A DNA stretch of 64,000 bases from Oasisia sp. SBJ-2009 (taxonomy: Eukaryota; Annelida; Polychaeta; Sabellida; Siboglinidae): NCBI GenBank assembly GCA_964017155.1, contig OZ024856.1, forward strand, positions 47,183,847-47,247,846, read 5' to 3'. A model generated the notes under the pieces. That model did not search any database. It worked only from the letters and a program-made list of their open reading frames with translations, and was not told where the DNA came from. Shown here piece after piece: positions 13,198 to 26,607 of this stretch. Position 1 is the first letter of the stretch. Each line of letters begins with the position of its first letter. The translations under genes and the position numbers were made by a program.

Positions 13198-13515
13198 TTA
13201 AACAGAATATGATTTGCGTACATGAGAAATATACTGAGAAAAGCAGACACCATTGTCAAAGACAACACCTAAATTCCGTACGGGATCTGATGGTGGTGTG
13301 TCGTTATCAAGTATCTTACTTGGAAAGTAGTCGACAAGTTTGTTTCGTTGTTGTTTTTCACCAATAATAATTAGATCAGTTGTTTCGACAGTAAGCTTCA
13401 ACTTACTAGATTCCATACACGACAAGATGTCAGTGAGGCAGTCTTTTAAAGTTGACATAGGTGTATGTGTATCCGTTGGTGAATAGTGAAATATAAACGT
13501 GTGTGTTGTCAGCAT
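13198..13515 (-). mobile_element. LINE reverse-transcriptase fragment
   Basis: The minus-strand frame matches the part of a non-LTR reverse transcriptase just after the catalytic FADD region. It reads LKDCLTDILSCMESSKLKL, then TDLIIIGEKQQRNKL, then VRNLGVVFDNGVCFSQYISH. The order 'KDCLxDIxxWMxxNxLKLNxxKT' followed by 'VRNLGVxFD' is characteristic of CR1/Jockey-like LINEs. The catalytic residues themselves are not in this fragment. About 105 residues remain, open throughout, so the copy is truncated but not old. Confidence 0.8.
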
Positions 13516-15570
13516 AATTATAAGTGATGATTTGTGTTATGATTAGTAATGAGAATGTTTGATTGTGTCTTCTTGTAAACGTTTAATCTATATACCGCTG
13601 GAGCCTATGGACGACAGACTTCCGCTCTCTCTATGATATAGAATGCTGCTGGTAATTCTTTCGGGTGATGTAATGTACCAGTATTTCCAACGTATTCTTG
13701 AAAGGTGTCGGCAGTTAAACGCTTCGCAGCAGGTTTCTGGTCTTTGTTCACGGATATTCAGCATTCCCAGTACTTCTTTCTTTCCGAGATGTGGTGGCAT
13801 GGTTTCCTGTACTTCTCTGTCTTTTTCTTCACTTTTTCAAGTACGAGCTTGACCCCCTTTATCGCTTGGTAACATCTCGCCCGGTCCCGTCTCACATGCT
13901 TCCTCCCGCTTTCTCTGTTCTCTGGCGATACAATTTGGCCGAGTGGTGTAGGAGGTGTTTTGTGGTAGCCAGAACTGTGCTCACTTCTTGCTCATCATGT
14001 CTACTTGAATGAACACTTGTATCTCCTCCACTGCTTTCGTGTCATCTTCCTTTTTTTATCTGATTGTTAAGAAATTAGTTTTCTTTTTCCAAGTATTTTC
14101 AGCTTGATATACCGTACTCGTTCTGTTTGCAAATGCTCTACTCTTCTCGGTGGATCAGCGTCTTGTCAGTAGTGACATAGTTCCCAATCATCCCCCATTG
14201 TTAGTTTTGGCAGCCATGATGTTACGTTCCGCTGACCAATGCACATTCCGCTGATCCGTGGATAGGCGTTTCCCGACAAACCGCGTGTTGATAACGGTCA
14301 TTTTTGCGTCAGTGATTGCTTAGCTAATTAATCGTAATTTGGCTGGTGATCAGGAACAAGACATCATTATTTTGCATATTATTTTGACATTCGACGATCA
14401 TAGTTAATTAGTTATTCATCCATTTATTTTAATTAATTCATTATTTTAAATATTATAAATTTATATTATTTTAATACACTGTATAATTGTTTGTTTATTT
14501 ATGTCGGTTTTTGTAAGGGAACATGATCGTTTTTATTAGCAGGAATGATTGCATATTTAATAAAGGTAGTATTGTATTAGCGTTGTTTATTATCATAATT
14601 ATTTTAATGTAATCAGAATAACCATTGTAAAGCGCCCCAGAATAATTATTTGGTTGGAGTGCTATATAAGAAATAAATTATTATTATCAACTCCGCTCAC
14701 GGCAATTCTAATACGGGTGCCTAAATTTGTGGAATGCGTCGCATAATATTTTAATTTACATCATTATTATTATTAGCTATTTATAAATAATTTATATCGC
14801 TTCGCGCCCAATATGCACACAGTTCCCTAATAATTGGTGGCGAGCAGCGTCCGCGTGATGGACACGTCGTTCAAGCATGGTTTTGTTTTGCAGTTCGTCC
14901 AACAGGATGCGTGCGATAAAACCGGGTTCCTGGCCTAATTATTTCGTTTCGCCTCGTCTAAGATAGACTTAGTGTGCAAAACGCTTGGATAAAAGGCAAA
15001 AGGATGGTGGGAGATAGACGCATATCACGTAAGCCTAAAGGAAAGGCGTTCACGCCCATGTATTACCCAACTTACCCCTGCATACATATATGGCCTTGAG
15101 CCCATGATATTAACAGAGAAATAACAGAAGGTGCAGCTTTGCGAAAACAAGTGAGTAAGAAGAATTGTGGGAGTTAAGAAAGCCGATCAAAGAAGAATGG
15201 ATGAACTGAGAGTGGAGGTCGGAGTGAAGGAAAATGTTAAGATGAAGAATAGGACCAACCTCACCCCTGTTGACAGAGGTAGCAAGAGGAGAACAACAAC
15301 TATATGCAATTTGACCTTAGTCTACTAACCGGGCATCAATCGTTGTGGTAATGTATAGCCTCGTTGGAAATTGTGACATTTTTGTTGCCCAGTCACCTCT
15401 TGGGTGCTTTTCACCTATGACATCACTCTATGAACCAAGCAGTCAGGTATTGGTCATCAGCCTACATTAGCTGTGCAATGTGTGTGCCAAGAACACGGAC
15501 AATAAATAACGAGTGCTTTGTTAGTTTAGTTTAGTGTTTAGTCATTTTAAATAAATTATATGTTGCTGTT
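13516..15570. other. Gene-poor stretch
   Basis: No supported gene. Near 14,640-14,690 the string gctatataagaaataaatt followed by attattatca resembles the 3' end of a CR1/L2-type LINE or a LINE-tailed SINE, but the rest of such an element is not visible. Confidence 0.4.
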
Positions 15571-16089
15571 TAATTTTATCTCAGTCGTAAACGTCTACGC
15601 ATAAATGATAACAACTCGACTGATGTCAAACTATAACATAATATACCAATTCCCGCAACGGTATTTATCATTAATAGGCAAAAATACACGAGTGGCCTGC
15701 AGTATTCACGCGATTCAGATGTTTGGTCCTTCGTTCAAAAAGGTTGCACATCCCTGCCTTACATAGCTGTTGATGAAAAGGCAGAATTATAAATAGCGAG
15801 CACTGTTATGGGGCAAAGCTGTACACACTTTAATGTTATCTCAGTCGTAAACGTTTACGCATAAATTATAACAACACGACTGATGTCAAACTATAATATA
15901 ATATACCAATTCCCGCGACGGTATTTATCATTAATAGGGAATAATACATGAGTGGCCTGCATAATTTACGCGATTAAGATATTTGGTCCTTCGTTCAAAA
16001 GGTTGAACATCCCTGCCTTACGTAACTGTTGATGAAAAGGCAGCATTATAAATAGCGAGCACTGTTATGGGGCAAAGCTGTACACAGTT
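15571..16089. repeat. Two tandem copies of a 260-bp unit, LTR-like
   Basis: The unit beginning taattttatctcagtcgtaa at 15,571 repeats from 15,831 with a period of exactly 260 bp and few differences. Each unit ends with a TATA-like block (attataaatagcgagcac) followed by gggcaaagctgtacac. A TATA box close to the unit end is reminiscent of a solo LTR or a promoter-bearing satellite. No TG...CA termini or internal retroviral genes were found. Confidence 0.8.
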
Positions 16090-16140
16090 AGTTAACGTTG
16101 TCCCTTTCCCATAACTACACAGCTTGAGATTACGTTAAAC

Positions 16141-16455
16141 GTGCCTGGAAACATCGCATGCATATGTATGCGCATTATACTGTCATGTATTATCAACAAC
16201 TTCTGGCAGCGCGCTCGAGACGACCATCCTCACTCCAATAGTATCGATGCTGACGAGCCCATTCCTTTCATTACCGCACTCATTCAATCGCATGCGGAAA
16301 GCTTTCATAGTGTCATGTATACGATCGTTACAGAACTGGAAGATGAATGGAAGAATATATCAAAGCACGCTGAAGCATTCCCTGTAATCGTCCCGCTTTC
16401 TTGCCCTGTTTTCAATCGTCCTGACATACGTATTAGAGAGTTCGGTATTGAATGA
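16141..16455 (+). CDS. Unassigned ORF just after the 260-bp repeats
   Basis: An open frame of about 104 residues follows the TATA-bearing repeat by 50 bp. It has no in-frame ATG at its edge (the first codon is GTG) and contains an acidic, protein-like part (DADEPIPFITALIQSHAESF). No family is recognised. It could be a chance ORF or a transcript driven by the repeat. Confidence 0.2.
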   Translation: MPGNIACICMRIILSCIINNFWQRARDDHPHSNSIDADEPIPFITALIQSHAESFHSVMYTIVTELEDEWKNISKHAEAFPVIVPLSCPVFNRPDIRIREFGIE

Positions 16456-18491
16456 ATTGAATTGCCATTTCTCTCTTTCTCCTTGCCTGAGGGTTGCATC
16501 GGTTCATCGATGGACTCCTTTCTCGTCTTGCCTTTCAGATTCTCGTTATTTCTGTGACTAGACTCGCCATCTTCTGTTGATCGTTCGTCGCCTGCTCCAG
16601 TTCCTCTTTTCACTGCTTTCTTCGCCGCGGTAAGCTATATAGCAGCTACTAGTACTTTGTAGATCACATATTTATTTGTACTCACAGTGAGAATTGCGTC
16701 AGGAGGAGCTCTCCCTACATACACAATAATGTCGACAAGACACTGAGCGTTCTTGCTGCTAACTGCAATAGTATCATTAATACGTACCTTTGAAGAATCA
16801 TTCTAGAATCTCCATCATGCCACGCAAAAACAAGTTCGTGTTGTGTTATAGTTTTCGAATGCCTAGTCGTAGGATGCCGATCTCGCGTAAGGCACGTGAC
16901 CGAAAAAGATCGACATCGCACTTGGCAACTCATTTTTTTGACAATTAAAAAAACGATACGAATGCATTTTTTTTAAACAGATTTGTTCAACTGTTAACTC
17001 GTTATAAGTACGAACATAAAAGATTGGCGATGGGCAGACGAACGAATGGAGGATCCATAATTCACCTGTTGTTTGGTGATCAAAAGGATATCACTTTGTT
17101 CCTTGTAAGCCCGTAATGTAGGTGCATTTTGACACAAAGCATTTTTATGTATTTATGCCAATGGTACAAGTCTCAGTCGGAGCTAATCTCACGGACTGAC
17201 ATCGGACGACGTGGAGACGGTGGTTAGCGCGGTGCGGTTATGTAATTTTGTTGTACCGACACAACCTTCTTGGATTATGTCCGCATTGACATGGGAATAA
17301 GAGGGACAGGTAATTTTGGAGATGCTTCGCGGTGTCATCCGCCCATTGCGTCTAAACATGCGGGCCTGCATTTTCATGTATGGATCATCCAGCATTCGTG
17401 ATTGTATTACCACTTAACTCACACATTGTTCCATACACACTCTCAGGACACCACAATACAGTGCCAATGCGTAATTAAAGTTTCTGAAATAGAAAACGAA
17501 CGAAGGAATTCGTTGTAGAATCTAAAACCAATCAATATCAAAGTGTTAGGTAAAAAAAGGTAAAATGCCTGTATAGTTGAATAGAGAGATTAAATAATGT
17601 ACAACTGAAGACACCTATCCGAGGGTTGATTTCGATTATTATATTGTAAATAAAGTCTGAATCGTACATGGTGTGGCCGGGTGCTAACTGGTCCTTAACT
17701 CCGCAATGTAGTCCGTGAATCAGTACGCAGTTGTAACCGTTTACAAGTTGCGGCACGCGTGTGCAGCAGGGCTGCGTATACCGAAACTCGAAAATGACGG
17801 ACTGTCTGTCTAAGTCGGTCGCATGGCGTGACCAGGTACTGATCCTAGAGCAGGGTGTAATAAATACAGACAAAGATCCACACGTGGGCTCTTATCCTCC
17901 GTTGCTCAGGTGTCGGGTGGAATCCCGGGTAAATACCGGATATACCACCATTATAATGTCCCTGAGTCTGGGTAGATACGACACACGTGTCGTAAACGTT
18001 TCAAAATGTTAAAACTTGCCAGTCAAACTTGAGTGTGTCAACTGCCAATTGTCTGAAGGAAACACAAATTGTATTATCCGTGAACAGTATCCCTGCGTGG
18101 TCGTTGGTGGACTTCGTTAGATCATCGACAGGCTGTAGCAAGCATACGTTGTCAAAGAGCATGTGGGTGTTCGTTAGATTTACGGTAATCCCATGCTGCC
18201 TTTGAGGAGTCGGGAGTTCGCCACAACCACTAGAGAACCCGTGACACGTCCAATAGTTCATCGATTTCAACACCGTTTTATACTGTTGAGTGCAAGCAAA
18301 TATGTTTTCTAACCAACTGCATTGTGTTGTAGATCGTTGGTGTGGTCAAATCGCAACATAAGATCAACTCGCCCTAGCCGCGTTTCTCTGCCTCTTCGTG
18401 GGTGTACTGAGCGTTGATGGTGCCACCTGCGTGCAGTATGCGCAAGTTGCCGATGGAAAAAGAACTGCTCACTACACACCACCAATCCAAT
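16456..18491. other. Non-coding, nothing recognised
   Basis: No exon chain, RNA gene or mobile element could be supported in this interval. Confidence 0.4.
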
Positions 18492-18589
18492 CCACACCAC
18501 ACCACACCACACCACACCACACCACACCACACCACACCACACCACACCACACCACACCACACCACACCACACCACACCACACCACACCA
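18492..18589. repeat. (CCACA)n pentanucleotide microsatellite
   Basis: About twenty perfect copies of the CCACA pentamer. Open frames across it are low-complexity artefacts. Confidence 0.97.
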
Positions 18590-18825
18590 GCACACAACTC
18601 CACACTATACATCCACGCAGCGGACTATGTTTACTGAATCAGTTATAGTTAGTCCATGTGGGTGCGTGCGTGCGTGCACCCCATATAAAAAGCCATTTGT
18701 AGGAAATCCCCACTACCAGCGGGTCCATTCCGTGCCATTGCACATTCTCTTCGCTTTACTCCCCAAAGATTACGTACAAAATAGTTTTGAAACAAGACAA
18801 CAACAAATTTAGTTGGGGAAGCCAT

Positions 18826-18831
18826 TTTAAT
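18826..18831 (-). promoter_or_regulatory. Candidate polyadenylation signal of POLE2
   Basis: An ATTAAA hexamer on the minus strand lies about 210 bp beyond the POLE2 stop codon. A second ATTAAA lies at 18,918-18,923, about 115 bp beyond the stop. Either could serve; no AATAAA was seen nearby. Confidence 0.3.
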
Positions 18832-19038
18832 TATCTGGCAGTCCGCCTTTACAATTCCCAGTACAAATAACTAATCATAATTGACACACAACCAATAGTA
18901 CGGAAAGCTAGTCAGCTTTTAATTGGTAAAGTTACAATGTCAGCTAACACCAACTGGGCAATAAATATGTGACGTAACGACAACAGTGGTCCAATGATAA
19001 TGGCATTGGCCAATGATGATGACAACATTCAGCCAAAG

Positions 19039-19308
19039 CTAGTCATCCACAATCTGGCTGTCTTCCACTTGCTTTCTGGACGGGAAGTAAACCTTGAATG
19101 AAAAATCGCTCTTGGGCAGAGAACCCTGAAAAAATGAAAACAATAATTAGTTTTCATGCATTATCAATCCGTGTATTGTGTGCATGTTTGTTCTATATAT
19201 TAAGTAGTTGTAGTGTGAAGAAATGCACATCAAGGGCTCATGTGATAAATTATTCTTTTTGTGACTTTCATGACATGAGCCAGTAATGTGCTTTTACAAA
19301 TATTTTAT

Positions 19309-19343
<35 letters not shown>

Positions 19344-22300
19344 TATATACAGCCCCTGTATATTCATATTTCACATGAATGCATGCACGTACACACGCAC
19401 ACACACACATTTTCCTACAATATGCCTACCCAAACGATAATGTAACAGCTCAAACAGGGACGAATAAAGTTATATTGTACAACAAGAATTACAATCTTAA
19501 GTTTTACAATATCATATGTGTTAATACATACATACATACATAATAACATAGTACAACAATGTCATGCGAGGATTGTAATTAATGACTTATAATGCCGTTT
19601 TTACTTAAGTTAGCATTATTACAGTACAAACCGACGTAACTAACAGTACTCACTGGGATGATGGTGGTGCGTACTGGAGTACTGACAGTATATACCAGGT
19701 TAATGTTGCTACATACCAGTGTAAAAGAGCCACATACCGGGTTGATGACGGTGCAGTTGACCTGGGTGCTAGTGAATGGGTCGTACTTGTCGGCACACAC
19801 TATTAAGTCTGGCAGGGGGTAGAGGCGTAGGGCGTTGTCGTGGGCCCAGTAGACAGGCTCCACGTGGAGGGGCAGTGGGCACAGGTGACCCTGGCACACA
19901 AGTGTCTTGGTGAACTGAAACAAAGGAATACATGCAAATCATAATGTGACGGATGTCGCGTTATTAATGAGTGTTAAATTGTTTGTTTTGGAGATATTTA
20001 ACATGCATTCGTAAATTGCAAAGGGAGTTGTAGACCTTCTGGGTGCTCAGAAATGTAGTTTCTATGAAGTAGACCCCTATGGTAAAATTAAGTAATTTTA
20101 AACAATATTTATCTTACAAAATTAATTATTATCAATAGTACTCCATAGACGTAATAACATGGTCATATTGAACTCCCTTGTCTATCAATTGTCAAATCAA
20201 TCAAAATTCAAATGATAGACTTCATGATTTGACCTTGTTTGTGTCTATATGAAACAACCCGCTCTGCTGTTGGACTTTAACAATAGCTGGGTCTAATAAC
20301 CTCTTACAATATACGACGGAAGGATCGTGGAAATACCGATTCAGAAGGATTTGGTGACGAGTGGAAAACAACCATAAAACAGCGGAGAGTGGAGACAATT
20401 TATGAAGACGCCGCGCAAAAAGATAAATCAAGGAACAAACATTCAGTTGAAAGAAAATAACACAAATAGCGTCACGTACGTGGGCTGGGATGTCGCCGTC
20501 CGTGGGAAAGCGAACGCAGTTGCGACACATCTTGGTGACGATGTTTTCTCGCAGCACGACGATCTGCTGTGTGCAGTACTGGATGCGACACGGGTTACTG
20601 GTGAAGACGGCTCCGGGGACACGCTCCCGGAACTCGGCAGTGATACAGTTGGGCAGTGCAGGTCTGAAACCAGCCCGAGCAAGTAGTCAGATTTTTAGTG
20701 TAAAGGTTTTAAATTTCAAATAAATACTGGGCTACGCAATGCATAATTTGGCCTAAGTCAGATTCATTCTATTTTATTTTGCCACGGCTGCCAATCTGAA
20801 AAAAAACTACCATGTTACATTGCTCAGTGGTTGAAAGTTTAATTGATTTAGGTAATCATAATGAATTATATTAATAAATATATTGAAAGTATAGTAAATC
20901 AATCATGAACCCTGCAATATTCTGCAACTATAAATACATTTATATGCTTCACACAAACCTAAGAGATAGACGAATCATATATAGGTAGTTATATTTCCAA
21001 CTATGGTATTGAAATATTATTAAATAAAACAAAAGTGACTTTAGGAGAGGTCTCATCTTATTTTGGGAGTGCAAACTTATGCAACCACGTCCCTTAAAGC
21101 AGCGTGGATTCAACGACGAGTATACCTGGGAAGTACATGGGCCACTCCCGGGTCTTGAGGGCCGGGAACAAACAGAAACTTGCAGTGTTGTGTCAGTGAT
21201 GGAAGTTCACTCAGCATATCTGCCAGTGCATGGAACGCCTCTGTATAAGAAATAAACACAAATAAAGAACATTTTTAATACAAATTAAAACGTTGATAAA
21301 ACTAAAACGTAGCAAGTGTTTTAAATAATGTTTTACACACACCAAAACTGTGCCAGTTTAACTGCCTGCTTTGTGTTGATGTTTTGTTGAAAAAAATTCT
21401 TGACGAAGACATTTTAATGTTAGAAGTATAATTATGCGATAAATTATATTTTGATTCCTATCCATCTATTATATTAAAAATTTACACAACTGTTCACATT
21501 ATACAACAGCTGGGAGACTTGATGCAGTGACCAATGAATGTCCAGCGAGACTTGTTGTAACATTACATAAACACTCAAGTGTTTGCACAGTTGTGAAATG
21601 GATTTTACTCTATTTTTAACTCCATAGAACACAATTTTGAAAACCAAACATCATTTGTTGAAATGTTAGTATTTTACTGACTGTGAGGCAAATTTTAAAA
21701 TATATTCATAAAAATAGTGTATTCAGAAGAAGTACGGTATACTGAAAAGATGTAATTTTGACTCGTAACGTATACAGAAAAGATGTAATTTTGACATTAT
21801 TAGTTAATAAATGTATGTATTTTATTACTTTTTAATCAATCAAGGAAATGATATGGGACAATGAAATATTTTATTATATAGTTTTTCAAAATTGATGGGA
21901 AATGGCCTAGGCAGCTATTTGTACTCATGTGCAGAACAAACTTGTGCGACTCAATACACAGTTGGCTGTTTATGGCCACACATGGTTGGTTCCCGTACCC
22001 TTCAGCATCTTCACACATTTGTTTCCGTACGGCTGAGACGAGAAGTTACCACAGAACACGAAGCATGTAGGTGGCATCTCTGCATACCCCGTGAACAAAA
22101 TACGCAGCTTGTCCATCACCTGAAAAAGTGCAGTAACTGCATGTTTCATTTTATCAACAGCACATACGTTACTCGTCCAGTAAAATGTTACCTTTGGATT
22201 TGTCTTCAAGAATGATACTGTAAAAACATTCCAATTTTTCAAATTAGACAAATTCTATCTTTTCTATATTTAGTATTATTACAGTTAAGAATTACATAAT

Positions 22301-23737
22301 GATATGACAATCAGAATAAATACGTTTACCAAATTTAACACCAGCTTGGGCCAGCATTGTAAATTTAATTTTACCTGTTTGGCTATTTTCAAGTATTCTA
22401 CACATTAATTGAAATGAATTCAAGAAAACTGCTACATAAATTGTCTGAGTTAATTGATTACAAGTAACTAAATTCACAAAATCAATACTTTTACCCACCA
22501 TTACAACCCATTCGTCACTTTCCCCACACACCCCTTCTAACCCTCATCTGTGACTCTCACCTTGACTTGGTCAAGCCAGACATCTGAGAGGAAGACAAAC
22601 ATAGCATCCTCGTTCGCCAATTCCAACTGCTTCAGTCTTTTTGATGTCGCTGTGTTTATTTTTGAAGCACCTCCAAAGAAGTTCAGGTTACCAAAGTACA
22701 CCCTAAAATTAAACAATAAACATTTTAATGCGAACCAAAAGGCAATAGAAATATGTTTTAAATCTAACCAAGTATAACTATAATTGTAAGTAGGTGCCCA
22801 ATCCTTTGTTAGCATATATATGTTATATATATATATATATATAATTAATATATATATATACATACTGGCATACTCTTGCCAGTTTTCAAGTTGTTTTATG
22901 TATACTCTAAGAACTGTCCCACAGTCAGTAAGCCCCTTACAATATAAATAATCTTCCAACTTGCTTTGTCATTGTAACTTAACATTTTACATCCCCATGG
23001 TTTGCTACGAGGTTTGTCAATAAATGAGTACCAATGGTCACGTGCTTGTCTGAAAGTGGGCAGTGGATGGTCACTCACCTTGTAGTGGACGCAGGCTCGG
23101 GAGGGGGGAAGCCGAACGCATTCACATGGAATACTTCGTCCTCGTACCATCCCTCCGCCAACACAAAGCAGTTCTCTGTGAAGAGTCCGGTGTGGAAGTT
23201 GTGGATCATGGTCAAGGAAGATGACATCACTCGGACAAGTTATTGTCAAACCTGCGTGCTTTTTAAACTTCACATTTAAACTAGCAAAACCCTCAGCATG
23301 TCCATCTCCCTGGCTGTGCACCATACATGTGAAGATGAATATGATCTTATGAAAGTTTGACACCCATGAGGCAAAGGAGAAATAGCTTAATGCACATGTG
23401 TATGCAGGAGAGTACACATTTGTACTCCATTCTGGATAAACTAAATCTTACTTTAAACATGATCATGGTTATAAATAGTATACATACATCAACAAAGCAA
23501 AATGAGACAAAGCCAGCACACCACAAGTTCATTTCAGGACTACATTACTAGAAGCTGCCACTTGCATCAGTACCAAAACAAATACATTTATTTAAGGTTA
23601 AAAAAAACTTGTTGATATATAGTTTTTTCTATACACATAAAAAGTCTTTGAAAGGTAAATATGTTAAACAATGAGTAGGTACAAATTAAATAAGTAAGAT
23701 AAGTGTAAAAGTGTAGTATAACATTTAAAATAATAAC

Positions 23738-23811
<74 letters not shown>

Positions 23812-26564
23812 TAATATATATATAAAGATTGTATAATAAATATGTAATTTATACATTTAGATAAACACCATTTGAAAATAAAAAAGTTACAACTTGAAAT
23901 TGAATGAATAAAATAAATAAATTGATAAGCTATAAAAACAAATTAATAACTTTAACAAAATAATAAACACATATGCAAAACATTATATCAATCTTACTGG
24001 TGCACAGTGATTTGGCCCAGCTACTCCACATTGGACCATTTACTAAAACATCTGCATAATAGTAAGTTTCAATAAACAATTAGAACTCTACATAATTTAA
24101 GGACATAATGGTCACATCTAACCAGGTACAATGATTGTGTGTACAGCTCAAAGACGCCCGGGCTCTACACACACGACATCCCAAACAAAAGAATGTAAAA
24201 CATATATCACAATTATACCATGAGATGTAAATAATTAAATAAAATGGGAAAGGATATAGCTTTGGCGAGATCAAGCTGCACTGCGCCTGACGGATCCTCC
24301 AAGTACCACTTGCCCTGAAAGGAACACAAATATACTGCGGCTGCAAGTTGCAGGGGGATGCCAGCTCCTCTGCCCAGAACTGAATGGGATTTCTGCGGTC
24401 TAGAACGTGGGAAAGTTAAACATCAAAGGGTACTGCAGATACCTCTGCTCACCTCAGCATCATTGCCAATCAATTTTATGTTGAACCTAGATGACTGGTT
24501 TACTATTTGAATGTGTTGCAGGTGGAATCTTTCCAATTGTGAACATTGTTCCGAGCTTAATAATGTAATTAAACACATATTGGCAGGCAGTAAACATTCA
24601 ATGTGCATGTTGTAGTCATAAGAACATAATATTAAATGAAAAAAAAACCTAGGAGCTGGCTCCCTCATTTCAAAGACAATCTTGTAGATTTGTGGACGTC
24701 TGTGACAGTGCAGAAATAAGTAAGTGGTACTTATCTACAACACAAACTACCAGGTAGAATTACCTTCTCAGTGCTGCCACATAAAACTACCTTCCTAGTG
24801 CATTTTCACATTTCTGATCAATAATAATTTGTGCAATTTCCTGTCATGACATCCTCAGCATGTTGTAGTTCTGCAATTTTGGATAACGTGATTTATATGG
24901 AGATTATTAGCATAGATGCAAACATGTGTATCAATTAAGAAAACTTTGTAAACCATTAAAATGTCAATAGGCCTATAATTTAATTGTGACAGTAATATAT
25001 TAGACATTCTCATGATTCATTGGCATGTTATGTATTACCAAGACTGGTTTTATTAGATAAGTTATGCAATACTATATTACTACACTTATTTGCATATAAA
25101 GACAATGCATATCAATCTTTCGTGTTCTTACATTAAGGATATAATTAAAACCCAGTGTTAACCCACCTCTTTAAGTTGGGTCAGCATGCCCAATACAATG
25201 ATCTCGCCCAATCGGGTGGTGCTGCCCAGAAGATATTCAACGGGCCTCAACTGCAAGAAGATGCCACAGAATTATTGTATAATAACAGTTGGAGTCAGAC
25301 CACATTTGCATTTTCCATAGTCAACCATTATAACATTTCTTTCATTTCCTACTAATCTGGTTTAGCTCTCTTATTGACAATTTCAGAGCATATTTACCCT
25401 TCATAGACAGAAGTTGTGTGAAAGGTTTGTGAACTTCTCATACCTCAGGCTCCCACAAACTTCTTTTAAACCTTACACCCCTCCATTTCTGCTTGAACCA
25501 CCCACGGATTGTCCCTTATTACATCACCAAGCAAAATGACAACTGTATTAATACGCAGAAATGCACCGACTGACAGCTGTCATAATTTGACAGCTCTGAT
25601 ACCACGCTGCACAACATCATCATTTCAACTCATTCCACTCTACATATATGCTCACAGAAATTCAGACAACCTGCATAATGCTGCTTTTATATGGTACTCT
25701 TTGGTCGGGTAATGGTGGGCAAACACCTTATTGTGGTCTTACATCAGTTACTGTTATCAATGCAAAACAAAGTGAGATTGCAGATACAACCAGATGATGC
25801 ACCTTAGATAGAAGTTACAAAATTTAGGATTATTAATAAATGTAATATAACACCAATCTCATAATTCCCTCACTCCATGTGTGTGCACATGTCTAGCAAA
25901 TTCAGATACATATCCATGTTATTTATCATATTAACTGTCTTCACACACTGAATAACATGGAAATTTAACCTGAGTTTGGACCAAAGCATCAAATTAGATT
26001 TATTCTAATGGTATGACGAAGCCTGACACAGAAAAGTTATAGTGCTTACATTACTATTCAATAATGTTATTGGTATCCAAGATTATCCTTAAAACACTGG
26101 TATATGATCTCTGTAATTGGATATGATGAATGCCACACTGTGTACTGTAGTCTGTTATGGTATGAATATTAATCACACCAACATTATCTACCAATCAGTG
26201 CATTGCTGTCAGAACTTTGAGATTTCAAGGTCAGACAGAACATAACTGACCTTGAACTTTTTGCTTTCTTCTGCAGTTGCAACGCCAATGGCCGGGGGTG
26301 TGAACAGTTCATGTCTTGATGTTCTCTGTGAACACAAACATACAAACGATGTAATAGTTAGTTTTACCGTAAATCATGTGTAGCCAATCTGAGAAAATAT
26401 TAAAATATGTTTCCTTGATGAAACAGTACATTTTCATATTTTGCTCAAATAAAACCAGTTTAGCTTCTGATATTGTGTGTGTGTGTTGTGTGTGTGCGTG
26501 TGTGTGTGTGCACATGTGTGTGTGCACACGTGTGCGTGTGTGTGCACGTGTGTGTGTATGAGTG

Positions 26565-26607
<43 letters not shown>

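Noticed and set aside
18309..18812. Open frames across the CCACA repeat
   Set aside because: Pentamer repeats keep several frames open; no other coding signal.
23201..23229. GT-AG alternative for the POLE2 AT-AC intron using the AG near 23,228
   Set aside because: It would insert about ten extra residues in a conserved region, and there is no GT donor at the conserved exon end; the AT-AC reading needs no insertion and has all U12 signals.
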